This document shows positions 46,351 through 56,572 of a DNA stretch of 64,000 nucleotides, one piece after another (the first letter of the stretch is position 1; every line of letters begins with the position of its first letter). Made by a program: the position numbers and the translations under genes. Source of the DNA: Beauveria sp. NWAFU-1 (taxonomy: Eukaryota; Ascomycota; Sordariomycetes; Hypocreales; Cordycipitaceae); NCBI GenBank assembly GCA_024472245.1, contig JANBXD010000007.1, forward strand, positions 434,001 to 498,000, written 5' to 3'. The notes beneath the pieces were generated by a model that was not told where the DNA came from, searched no databases, and worked only from the letters and a program-made list of their open reading frames with translations.

Positions 46351-48476
46351 TTAGTCAAAGTGAATGCGCCACAGCTCACGATCACAGCCACCCTGGAAGT
46401 CACTGCGAGTGTGCATCATCAGGATGTTGTCGTTGACAACCACATCGCCCTTCTCCCAAGCGTGATAGTAGGCAACGCGACGGTCATGCAGGGTCTCGTC
46501 AATGGCCTCGCAGAGCTTTGCGCTGTCAGCCTCTGACAAGCCCTCAATAGTCACATGTGTCGGCTCGAATGCCGTCTTGGTCGAAGGCCAGGGCTCGTGG
46601 TATCGCAGGCATGGCTTGCCTGTCGCAGGGTGCGAGGCAACCAGAGGAATTCCCGTCATGGCAGTCGCGTCAAAGGAAGACGTCTGCACGGACCAGGTCT
46701 TGGTCTTGAGGTCCTCAATGTCGACCCAAGAGGGCAGACACCTGAAGAAGTTGGTAGAGGAGGAGAAGAGCGTAAAGCCAGTGTCTTTGGGAGAGGCAGA
46801 GGCGCCAATGAAGAATTGGAATTTAGGTGGCACCGACACAAGGGATTCTTCGCCCTTGTCGTTGATCTGCTTGACGGTCTTGAAGAGTCCATCGAAGTGG
46901 AAGGGCATCCACTCGGCTGACAGGACGTTGTTCAATCCAGCAGTGTTGGCGCCCTGATCCTTGACCTCGAGGATCAGACCAAACTTCCAGGGGAGGGGTG
47001 TGCCGAATTGATGAGCCTTTTCCAGATATAAATCGCGGTTGATGGTGTTTGCAAAGCCTCGCATGATGACGGGCGAGTTGTGCTCGGCGAGCGTTCGAAC
47101 CTTTTTGGCATCAATGTCAGGCAGGGCCACCGCCTTGGGTCCCTTCTTGGGCGTAATCATCCACCCTGAAGGATAAATGGGCTTGCATTCGATGCCGCCC
47201 TTCTCTTCCGCCCAGGAGAAGAGATCAGACTTTTCCCGGAAGTAGCTAGGTCTGCCGTTCTCGTATACCAACTCCAACTTGTCGTCCTTTTCCAAGTCGG
47301 AGCGCATTCCGCTAGTAACAGTTCCGTCCAGCATGTATGCGACGCTGCAATGCCAGGGAGTTGTGAAGGTGCTGGTCGTCGGCAGAAGGCTGATGGACAG
47401 CTTGGTGGCGCCAGTGGAAGGGTGGATAGAGAGACGGACGTAGTCGCCGTATCGCTTGCGAACCGCATTTGCAAAGGCCTGCAATGATGTTAGCATCGGT
47501 TGTATTCGAATTCACTTTGACAAGATTTGCTCACCTCGCCGCGAGCCAGCATTTCGCGAGCAATAGCCTCGGTACCGCGCTTGAATTTCGTCTTGGATCG
47601 GTTCTCGCCAATGGGGTATACATGCTGCAGATCGGTTTCGAGGAATCTGATGTAGCCCCGGTATGTGAGGCAAACGTCTTCGTTCTGGCTGACCTCCTTC
47701 CAGTTCCAGTCTGGACGGCTGAATCGGTTTAGCAACGCACGACGGAAGTTGGTTGCGTTGGAAACATAGGTAATCTCGTCCAGCTCGTCGGGAAGATCGA
47801 TGTTGACGAGATCGCGCAGACGACAGAATGCAATGTTTGTATATTCCCGGTCAATAGCGAGTTTGCGGAGCGACTCTCCGTATGCCCAAACATCCTTGTC
47901 TGCGACTCCTAGGAGATCTGAAGGCGGAGTTAGTATTGATTATCGCGGTGGATGGCATGGCAGTGCATTATACGCACCATTATATACCAGACCGTCGGAG
48001 ATGATTGTGAGTTTGGCGCCAGGGGCGTATACGCGCTGAATAGAAGCGCAAATGCCATTCAGGTGGGCGAGTGCCAAGTCCTCGGCTCTGTCGGGAAGCT
48101 TTCCAAGCACTTTGGAAACGGAGTTGGGAGACTTGAAAGGAAAGGCCGGAAGGCACATGGGGATAACCTCTTTAGCCTTGACATGGCTGTAGATGAGGGC
48201 CATGAATTTGAGAGCACCTTCGTCAGCCTTTGTGGTTTCGCTGGAGCCTTTGCGCAGGCGATAGCGATCAATGATCTGGAGAACCTTGGCGGCAGTTTCC
48301 AGTGAAGCGGCATCGAGTTCTGCAGAGGAAGGCGTAGCTGAGGAGAAGACGGAGAGCTGTGCCGCCAGCGGTGATGAAGCTCCAGATGCTTCGACAGCCA
48401 TCTTGGGGGGGGTTTGAGGAGGAGAGTTGGGGGCCTTGACGAATGCCTGTTCTGGTGAGGTGCTAACTGCTGCCAT
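46351..48476 (-). CDS. Isocyanide-synthase-type DIT1/PvcA domain fused to TauD dioxygenase
   Basis: Three exons, 48476-47978, 47917-47535 and 47478-46351; 669 residues, phases 1 and 0. Residues about 60-330 form a DIT1/PvcA (pyoverdine/dityrosine biosynthesis) domain: FKSPNSVSKVLGKLPDRAEDLAL, ISDGLVYNDLLGV split over the first intron, FCRLRDLVNI and IGENRSKTKFKRGTEAIARE. Members convert the amino group of an amino acid to an isonitrile. Residues about 400-669 form a TauD-type Fe(II)/2-oxoglutarate dioxygenase, with HFD (488-490), distal histidine in MMHTRSDF (650) and the arginine in ELWRIHFD. This order matches fungal ICS-dioxygenase fusions from isocyanide clusters (family knowledge). Substrate unknown. 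It shares a divergent spacer with the monooxygenase at 50338. A TATATATA lies at 48575-48582, about 100 bases before the start. Confidence 0.93.
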
Positions 48477-48574
48477 TGTAGAGAGAGAGTTATATGATGG
48501 GAGGTTGATTGAATTAACTGCTTGATCAACAATACACTAGGACTCGGTCTGGACTAGTTCAGGATAAGCAGACA

Positions 48575-48582
48575 TATATATA
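48575..48582 (-). promoter_or_regulatory. TATA box of synthase-dioxygenase gene
   Basis: TATATATA reading toward the gene, 99-106 bases before its ATG. A near-by ACTAGT copy at 48553-48558 lies between box and gene. Confidence 0.55.
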
Positions 48583-49212
48583 CATGTTTGAACAAGTCTG
48601 CGAGGGAAAATTTATTAACACGGATGATATGGTACTAAACGCGCAACGTCAGCTCCAGAGTCAGCTAACGCCCTACGAAAAAAGTAATCCATTGTTCGAC
48701 AGAGGCAGGCGGGATGGCCGCAGGGGACAGCCCTGCGGGTATGTCTCCACGCAAAAGGAGGGAACCGCGCAGCAAAAGGCATCACCAAGTCGCGCGCGAG
48801 CTGACGCATCTGTCATTTAGGTCCCTTAGTTTTCGATGGAGATTCCGTTTCTTTGCCCGATAAAATTGATTTTGTTCCCACTCGCCGAGTGGGAATCCAG
48901 ACTGGAGCTTATTAACACAGGGCAGACTCTATGCTAGACATTGACTAGCTACCAGTAATGGCCACAAAAACCCGACTCGCGCTGCAGGGCCATGGCGAGA
49001 GAATCAAATGAAAGTTCTCGGTCGGAGAATGCATTAGCAATCTAGAGCTATATTTCGAGAGTTATTTTTTTTTCCCTTGTTGTTTTGTTAGCCGCAGCTA
49101 CCCAAGTCAGTTAGATGATCGATTCGTGACCCCCATTTCCCCGTTGCCAATTATAATTCAGACAGCGTCGCTAGTATGGGCGGGTTGGCCGTCTCGGGGT
49201 TTTACCATCTGG

Positions 49213-49274
49213 TCAACTAGTCAACGTGACTTACTAGTCAACGCAGCTAACTAGTCAAGGCGTTGACTAGTAAA
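49213..49274. promoter_or_regulatory. Regularly spaced ACTAGT(C)AA box array
   Basis: ACTAGTCAA starts at 49216, 49233 and 49250, and ACTAGTAAA at 49266, so the spacing is 17, 17 and 16 bases. A reverse-orientation copy, TTGACTAGT, overlaps the last unit (49263-49271), and the array opens with TCAACTAG. The sequence between boxes differs, so this is conservation of the box, not a simple tandem duplication. Candidate binding sites for a cluster regulator. Confidence 0.6.
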
Positions 49275-50251
49275 TTTAGAGAGGCGGAATAATGAGAAAG
49301 TTGGTTGTCCGTCGCGGCTTTAGCATGTCTAGCGGGCTATGTATGTGTCAGCATCGAAATAAAGAGATTTTCTTCCACCAACTGATGGTCACTAATGGTG
49401 CCGCTACTATATGACATTTTTGCCTTTTGGCCTCACTCTATAATCCCTGTGGCCGTTATTCTCTGTCAGTTTGCCCTGCAAGTAATCGCCGCGGCCGTCT
49501 TCCGTCAGACCGAGACCGCGGCGGCGCTCTTGACCGTGTCAATAAGCCGCCGCTGAGACGTATTCGCCGGCGCGCCCGCAAAACTGGGGCCCGTTGCAAC
49601 ATCAGAAACGAGGCGGAGTTTTGCCTAAACAATTATCCAAATGGTCCGACCCTGTTCGATGAAGCCTTGTCATGATGGCTCAGAAAGGGCCTGTAGACAG
49701 GATGGCAGAAAGATCGGTGAGACTAGTCAGGTCTTCGTCTCACAAAAGTCTAGATGGTCATGGTCCCCAGACGCAAGATATGACGCACCCATCGGCGACG
49801 GAAGATGAAAGTGGACGGGGGAGCATGTGGGCATGTCTATGAATAATGTGGTGGCGGCGATGCGGCGCGCGATTGCGTGTAAGCTTCTTTCTTGTCCCGC
49901 AGATTACGGGGCGAAAACGTACCAGGAGCCGCCAATGACTGGTCATGTTTATTTTCCGGTGTCATTGCTCTGCAGATTAAGGATCTTTTCTGACATCCCT
50001 GCATGTATCGAACGGCCGACTGACAAGGCCTTGACGTGCCTGGGATGCGTGGGATGACCGAAGCCGTGTCTCATGAGAGCCAAGCTTTCTGTTGCATGAC
50101 AAGACGGACATGAAGTGGACACTACCTTACAAGTTGAAAATTGCTACGTGGCTAATCTGTTTACGACGCCCTGCCCGAGCAGTAGAAAGTTCTTTAGAAA
50201 TCTTTTCTTTTTGACACCAAGTGCATGACTCTGCAACTCAAGTACAGTCGA

Positions 50252-50259
50252 TATTTATA
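50252..50259 (+). promoter_or_regulatory. TATA box of monooxygenase gene
   Basis: TATTTATA 79-86 bases before the ATG at 50338, followed by a T/A-rich leader (50305-50330). Confidence 0.5.
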
Positions 50260-50337
50260 CTTGCTCGCTCCAGGACAAGTTTTACCCACGACAATTACAC
50301 TCAAATTTTTCTTTATTTTTATTTTTTTTATTTCACA

Positions 50338-52117
50338 ATGTCTGCTATTACCGAGGAAAGCTCTCCTACTGTTGTTGACGTTGCCATCTGCGGCGGTATG
50401 CTTCTCTCCAAAGCTTTATTAAGTGGTTCCCGTCTAACCTTGTGTAGGAGGACCAACTGGCCTTGCAACTGCGCTGCTATTGAAGAGACTCGGAGTCTCT
50501 GTCTGCGTCGTCGGTATGTTGCCCGGTGACAGAAATAAACAAGAAAAAGCCGTCTGAAGACTGACTTGTCAAAAACTCAGACGCCAAGCCTGCAAGCCTT
50601 GAGCTAGGCCGTGCAGATGCCTTGAATGCCAGAACGCAGCAGTACCTCGAGGTTGCCGATCTCCTTGGCGAGTTGCTACCCCAGGGCATTGAATGCAACA
50701 GTGGGTACAATCTTTGCCAGCGCCAACCAACTATCAGACAGCTAACCACCATGACCACCACCAATAGCCAGCTCGACATTCGAAGATGGCGAGTTCAAGT
50801 CTCGACAAAACGACTGGTGGGTCGGCCTCGAGCACACGCTGCACAGAAACTTCCTCATGCTCGGCCAGCCAGTCGTCGAGAGGGTGCTGGCCGAGAAGCT
50901 GGGCGACTCTGTCCACTACTCTGAGCAGGTCACGTCCATTGCCGAAGACGACAGCGGCGTCGACGTTGTGACAAGCACCGGCCGCAAGATTCGCAGCAAG
51001 TACGCCCTCGGCGCCGACGGAGCGCGTTCCATTGTTCGCGCGGCTATTGGCGCGACCTTTAGCGGTGGCAAGCCCGAGATGCTGTGGTCCGTCCTCGACA
51101 CATTCATTGATACCGACTTTCCCCGGTGCCCCGAAATCATCACCTTTCAGCTCAACGGCCAGTCCCGCGTGTCGTGGATTCCGCGCGAGCGTGGCCTGTG
51201 CCGCTTCTACGTGCTGCTCGACGGCGAGGTTTCGCTCGAGCGGGCGCAGCAGTCCATCAAGGACCACATGGCACCTCACAAGGTTGAATTTACCAAGACG
51301 GAGTGGTACAGCACATTCGATGGTTAGTGAAGAAGCGACATATGCTGATGTGCCTCGACAACGTTGACTAACAAGCACTATAGTCAAGGAGAGAATTGCA
51401 TCCACATTCATTTCCAAGGACGGCGCTGGTCGCATTTTCCTAGGAGGTGATGCGGCGCACGTACACTCTGTTAATGGCGGCCAGGGCTTAAACACTGGCA
51501 TCGCAGACTCCTTCAACCTCGCCTGGCGACTCGCCATGGTGGTCAACCAGCCCAACCTCCCCAAGGAGGCCGTCCAGAGGCTGCTGCTCAGTTATGACAC
51601 GGAGCGCCGAAGCACCGCTCAGGGTGTCATTGATGTCGCGGCCAGACTTGTGCGCGACACTGTCCGCGAGGCCAAGACGTACGTTGGCACCATTGAGAAG
51701 AATGCCGGATACATTACCGGCATGGGTGTCTCGTACGAAGCCTACGGCTCGCCTCTTGTCGAGCAGTCGGAGCACGGTATCTGGAAGGCAGGCTTCCGAT
51801 GCCCCGACATGGTCATCAAGCCCCTCTCTGGCGGAGAGGAGAACCGTCTGTACTCGGAAGTGAGCTACGGAAAGTACCTGCTATTGTCCATCGGCAAGGC
51901 GCAGGCTGCCAAGGAGTCGGAGCTTCCCGTCACCCGGTACTCTATTCTTCCGGCGGGAGCAAGCGCCGATGGTACCGCTGTAAACACATTCACTGGAGAC
52001 TGGGTCACGGCGGACGATGTCTTCTACGTTGTGGTTCGCCCAGACATGTATATTGCCTTTGTCAGCGAAAGCCTGGATGCTTGCGAGTCGCATCTGAACA
52101 AAGTATTCAACGCATAA
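50338..52117 (+). CDS. FAD-dependent aromatic-type monooxygenase
   Basis: Five exons: 50338-50395, 50448-50513, 50581-50700, 50768-51322 and 51384-52117; 510 residues. The three group-A flavoprotein hydroxylase fingerprints are present: GGGPTG (19-24) for the FAD ADP moiety, an LGADGARSIVR DG motif near the middle, and IFLGGDAAHVHSVNGGQGLN, the GD motif. The C-terminal thioredoxin-like domain typical of phenol-2-monooxygenase relatives appears present but short. The enzymes hydroxylate aromatic or phenolic compounds with NAD(P)H and O2. Intron 3 has two in-phase donor/acceptor pairs giving either CNTSSTF or CNSGSTF; I chose GTGGGT/TAG, which matches the family. Divergent from the isocyanide-type synthase at 46351 over a shared spacer, suggesting tailoring of its product (inference). 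Confidence 0.92.
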
Positions 52118-54208
52118 AAAGAGATGATGAGTAATGATGGCGGGACTGATATTATTAGATCTCTATGTACTTTTTTCAAAAAAAAAATGGAAAAGTTTAG
52201 TTCTTCTAGCAACCTTGGCAACCTTGTGGAACGATTCGATTCATGCCGTCAAGCCGTATGTTTCAGACGAGTTCGTATTGCCCTACTTCATCTATTCCTA
52301 CCCATCTTTTCGGTTCGTTGCTACCGAACCGCGCAAGGTCTAGCATGACCGTGTTCATGTGTCACGTCAGTTTACAATCTACTGTTGCAATTTTTGTGGA
52401 GATTCCGAGAAGAAACAGAGGACCAGAGGAGACCCTGATATTTCGCCCAACATGAGTTCATGACACGGAACAGGTGGGATAGCCGTTTTAAGCTGCTGCA
52501 TATTGCACGGCTTACCGCGTTATCTGGAGCAAACGTCGGGCAGAACAAAAGGCCACCGGGACCGAAACAGGCCACTTTTTCCCGAAGAAGCTTCGTACTT
52601 TTGTTTTCTAGCCAGACCTCTGTTCCTGTACGGCTCCCAACTGAGTGCTGCGAGTCAGTGATTGTCGAGAAAGAATCAAAAGAAGAGCACGTAATAAACC
52701 CGTACCTCGACAGTGCACGGATGTGAGAGACCCAACAAGTGTCTTGTATAGGTATAAAAAAAAATAAAAAAAAGTGGCCTGTTAGCGCGGGACCCCCAAA
52801 ACGAGCTTTCGGGTGGATTAATAAACAAGTTGCCTGAAAAGTCCACGCAACAGGTGTGTTTCATCCTCGAGCTTGATGAATAGGCCGGGCAGCTGTCGAA
52901 TATATTCACAATTTAATAGGTGCGGGTAATAATTCGCTCGACATTGTATATATATATAAAAAAAAATCTGATTGGTCACATACACTGACCGCGGAATGTC
53001 GGTGCGCGACGCCACGATTCGACAATGCTGCAGGCTCGCCAAACCCCAGACCATGCCCTTGGGAAAGCGATTCGTCCAGCTGGGGAACCTTGCTGACCTC
53101 GAGAAACCCACCACATGATACAGGCTGAGGCAAGCCGCTTGGCCACGGCACAATGCGACAGCTCGCGAATGCGGCGAGTGCAGGCAGTTCAGGACCACCC
53201 ACGGCGGCAACATTCCCGTCTTGCCGTTCGTCCACCGCCGCCTCCGCCGCCGCCGCATCCTCCTCCTCCTCCTCCTCCATTGCGCGGCGCAGCTGCATGA
53301 GCTTCTGCAGCAGCCTCTTTCAGCTGCCGCTCCGTCTCGGTCACGGGGCTGCGCGGCCGCGACGGAGGCTCATCCTGGCGGCTGTCCTGTAGTGCGCGGC
53401 CGATGTGTTGGATGTAGACTACGGTAAAGGAAGTCGTCGGCGCGGCGGCGGTGCAGCCGGAGCCTATCATGGGAGCGCCGTCTGATGATGATTATGCCAG
53501 CACTATCTGAGGAAAATTTGGCTGTGGAAGCGGCGGCCGTGGTGCGGGGCGGAGATGTTGCACTTTGCGGAGCATGGTCAACGACGCGGGCAAGACGGGG
53601 GCCAGGAGAAGCGACTCGAGGCACCTCCCTCTAGCGGTGTAATGAAGCTTCGACTCCGGTCCGACATGGCTTCTTTCCAGGAGCAGCAGCTGGGCGGGTC
53701 GAGTCAGTGGGTGGATAAGCTTAATAGCCACGATGCAACAGAAGGCCCCCCGCTTAATTTGCAACGCCGACGTTTCGGCTACAGACGAATATTGACCCCC
53801 ACTGGCCGGTGAACAGGTTGAGAAAAAGGGTCGCAAAGCTTGCCTATTTGGATCCGCATCGGAAAGTAGGTCTATGCCTGGTGGTCCTGTATTATGCTGG
53901 TGCGGCATGGCCGGATCGCACTGCGCGTAGATCGATCGGGACTGACAACCATGTGTGCTGATTTATATCGTACGATGGGATTAAGCGTGTGTACAACATG
54001 AGATGGACAGTCGAATATATGTATGAATTCAATTATGTTATTATATATTACAACATTACAAGTAGCCGCCACATTATACATTATCAATCGCTTCAAAATG
54101 ACTTGGCAGCCCGCCTTTTTTTGGTACAATCACAGCCACCACCACCCTCTTACATGCATCTAGGGTATCAAGAAGAAAAAGCAGCAAAGCAGCCACACAC
54201 CAAACAAA
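52118..54208. other. Spacer with low-complexity open frames
   Basis: 2.1 kb. The only notable coding-like sequence is minus-strand 52818-53470, where three frames are open because of GGA/GGC triplet runs (53215-53290); none shows a domain or a convincing exon join. AT-rich sequence at 52750-52780 and 54000-54080. Confidence 0.45.
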
Positions 54209-55125
54209 TCACTGCTCCAATATCGCAAAATCCCAGCCTGCACGAGCACCATGCAATGCCTTCAAGTCCGCCTTTAGCCAGCAGCGGTGCTCGCTGCCGG
54301 GGTCGTCGGCGATGATGCCCCATCCACACGCCGTGCAGCCCGAAAAGTCGGCGCACCGCAAGATGCACTCCTGCACCGTCGCGGTCCACACGTTGGCCAG
54401 GTCGCGCGCCTGGTCGACCCCGCTGTAGTCGACGCCGCAGAGGCGTCTGAATGTCTTTTGGCTGTCGGGCACGACGTACAGCGTGTTGTTGGCGGCGGGG
54501 CAGGCTACGAGGCTCGTCGACGCGGCGCTTGGGGGGGCGGTTGACGTGCTTGAAGCAAAAGATGCAAGCGAGGTTGTGCTACAGCTCACGTCAGAGATTG
54601 TTTACAATGTTTTGCAATGTTTTTGCTCTTCTCCCCGGCGCATTCGTACCTCGTAGCGTTCGTAGACTTGTCGTCTGTGCTGTTGTGGCGACTGCGCCGC
54701 AATCCGAAAACAACGCCCACCGGAACTGCGACGGCGATTATGATCGCCATCACAACCATCCATAGCACACACAGAAACCGGCGCCGCCGAATGCCGCAAA
54801 TCGTCGCGACAGGCAGCGCCGCCGGTGGCGCCACGTGGTCGTACCGGCCGTCGTAGGTGTCTTGTGGCTGCGGCACCTCGGGCTCGCCCTGCGACGAGCC
54901 CGGCGGCGTGGCCTCGCTGTAGAACGTCGACGGCTCCGACGGCCGACCAGACAGTCGTTTCGCCATCCTGCCGGAACGGATGCTCAGCGTGCTAAAAAAG
55001 GTGCGCTGGGACGGGACGTTTTCCGCTCCCTCGGGGATCAGCGTCTTGGGGGCGCGGTGCGCGCGCGATGGCATCCCTCCAGCCACGCGCGAGGCAGTCG
55101 TGCTGCTCGAGTACGGACGCGACAT
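54209..55125 (-). CDS. Single-pass membrane protein with Cys-rich Apple/PAN-like ectodomain
   Basis: Two exons, 55125-54650 and 54584-54209, phase 2; 283 residues from ATG 55125 (MSRPYSSSTTASRVAGG). The in-frame triplet at 55326 is TTG, so the ATG is preferred. Residues 1-105 are cytosolic, basic and disordered; the membrane span is about residues 114-136 (FLCVLWMVVMAIIIAVAVPVGV), followed by a basic RRSRHN. The extracellular part is a serine/threonine-rich linker, then a domain with LCGVDYSGVDQARDLANVW, CILRCADFSGCTACGWG and HRCWLKADLKA. Its cysteine pattern resembles Apple/PAN_4 domains of fungal cell-surface proteins. No catalytic residues. Likely a cell-wall or carbohydrate/protein-sensing surface protein (inference). 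Confidence 0.82.
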
Positions 55126-56572
55126 ATCATCTGCGTCTCTCTTATTGCTGTAACCTGCGGCGATTGCCGCCCACCTTGCGAGCGGGAGAGACAAGTCGGC
55201 GCGTGGGGAGGGGGGGGGTGAACCGGGGTTCGAAGCTGTTGTTCCTTGCTGGAGCTCCGGATCGGGAAAAAAAAGAGTGGTCGTGCTAGATTTTTCTCTT
55301 GGACAGTTTGACAAGACTTGGCGCAAAGCGGTTCTGCGACAGAAGCAATGACGACAACAAAGGTAGACAGGCAGAGGTGATGGGAGAGCACAAATCGTGA
55401 AAAGGAGAGTCGCGATTCGGTAATCGGGCGAGAGCAGCCAAAGCTATCACGCCATGTGCCCTGCTAGGAATTCCAAGCCAGGGGCCAGGCAAAATCGAAG
55501 GCAAAAAGAAGCCTCGGCGAACAATCATAGCCCCTTTTTGCGAGATTTGAAAGCCACAGACCCAGGCTGCCGCGCCACTTCCAATCTCTTGAGACAGAGC
55601 TAGCGAAAGGACACTGGCCAATAGCCTTTTGTACAGATCATCTACCCAGACAAGAATGGGGGGTTTTTTTTTTTTTTGCTTTGTGTGAGTGTGGCCGCTG
55701 CTGCCTTGGGGGGGACTTTTGCGCGTTGGCATCGGTTCCATAATTCGGCCTTGGCTCATTTCCCAAGACACGATCATTGCCGAGACAAAAGCTGGCTTCC
55801 TTCTGTGCCGCAGCATAGAATCGAGAGGTAAATTCCGCTCCGAGATGCGTCCAAGGTCCTAATGCGAAATATGACCCTAGATGGAGAAATAGGGCCGTGT
55901 CAATGTGTAAACGACCGTTATAAGGCTATACGCCCGTCACATATATGCTATAGCAGCTAGGGTTTTGCAAACGCAGATTGATTATTACCCCAGCTCGTAT
56001 TCAATGTGCCGACAACGGCCCATGGGGCTCGTTCAGCCTGATTACAAGGTGAAAAGAAAAAATTTCGCGGGCGATGCCGATAATCGCGAGCGATTGATAA
56101 GGCGCGGCACACCTCTTCAGATGACGGGGCAAGGGAAGCACCACAGCGCCAAGAAAAAAGAGACACAGCCAAGATGAAAGTGGCATCAAATATACATTGC
56201 CAAGGTGCTTGGCTGATGGCAAATACATGGTTCACTGCCAGCTTTCCAAGGTGGTTCCAGGTTCGGAGGCCCGGCCTAGCTCCGTGACGTCGCGCGGCAA
56301 CACTGGCCGTTACAGGAGTCGGCCCCGAGGAAAGCAAGATTTGGTCAACAACCTTTTTAGTTGATGCGCATTTGCAGTCATCTAGCAGAGTGTGTTCGAA
56401 AGCAAGCCCAGCTCTTGCCTTTCTTTTTTCCCAATCCTTTTCATCTTTCTAGAAATGCGTATTCGTGACCGTGGCCGAGTGAAAGCGAAGAGGTGGCTGC
56501 TTTGAGAAGAGTTCAATCCGTCCATGTCTGTATTCAAAATCTTTCATGATTTATATTTGCATACTTGCTTCA
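55126..56572. other. Spacer upstream of membrane protein
   Basis: 1.45 kb holding the upstream region of the membrane-protein gene and the 3' side of the peptidase gene. Frames 55286-55816 and 55957-56337 (minus) have no domain. A T run at 55663-55677 stands out. Confidence 0.5.

Larger units (their letters stand above)
48477..50337. other. Divergent promoter spacer of synthase/monooxygenase pair
   Basis: 1.86 kb between the two outward-facing genes. It contains TATATATA (48575-48582, for the synthase), TATTTATA (50252-50259, for the monooxygenase), an ACTAGT-box array at 49213-49274 and outlying related copies at 48553, 48941 (reverse) and 49722. The 49427-49675 frame is arginine-rich and not credible as a gene. 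Confidence 0.7.

Noticed and set aside
49427..49675. 82-residue plus ORF in the synthase/monooxygenase spacer
   Set aside because: Arginine-rich, no domain, no promoter of its own; more likely non-coding promoter DNA.
48477..50337. Copper-responsive Mac1/MacA-type sites in the synthase promoter
   Set aside because: I looked for TTTGCTC/TGTGCTCA-like sequence in the spacer and did not find it, so copper regulation is not claimed.
52818..53470. Overlapping minus frames with glutamate/glycine runs
   Set aside because: The three frames are open because of a GGA/GGC triplet run; none continues into a domain or a splice partner.
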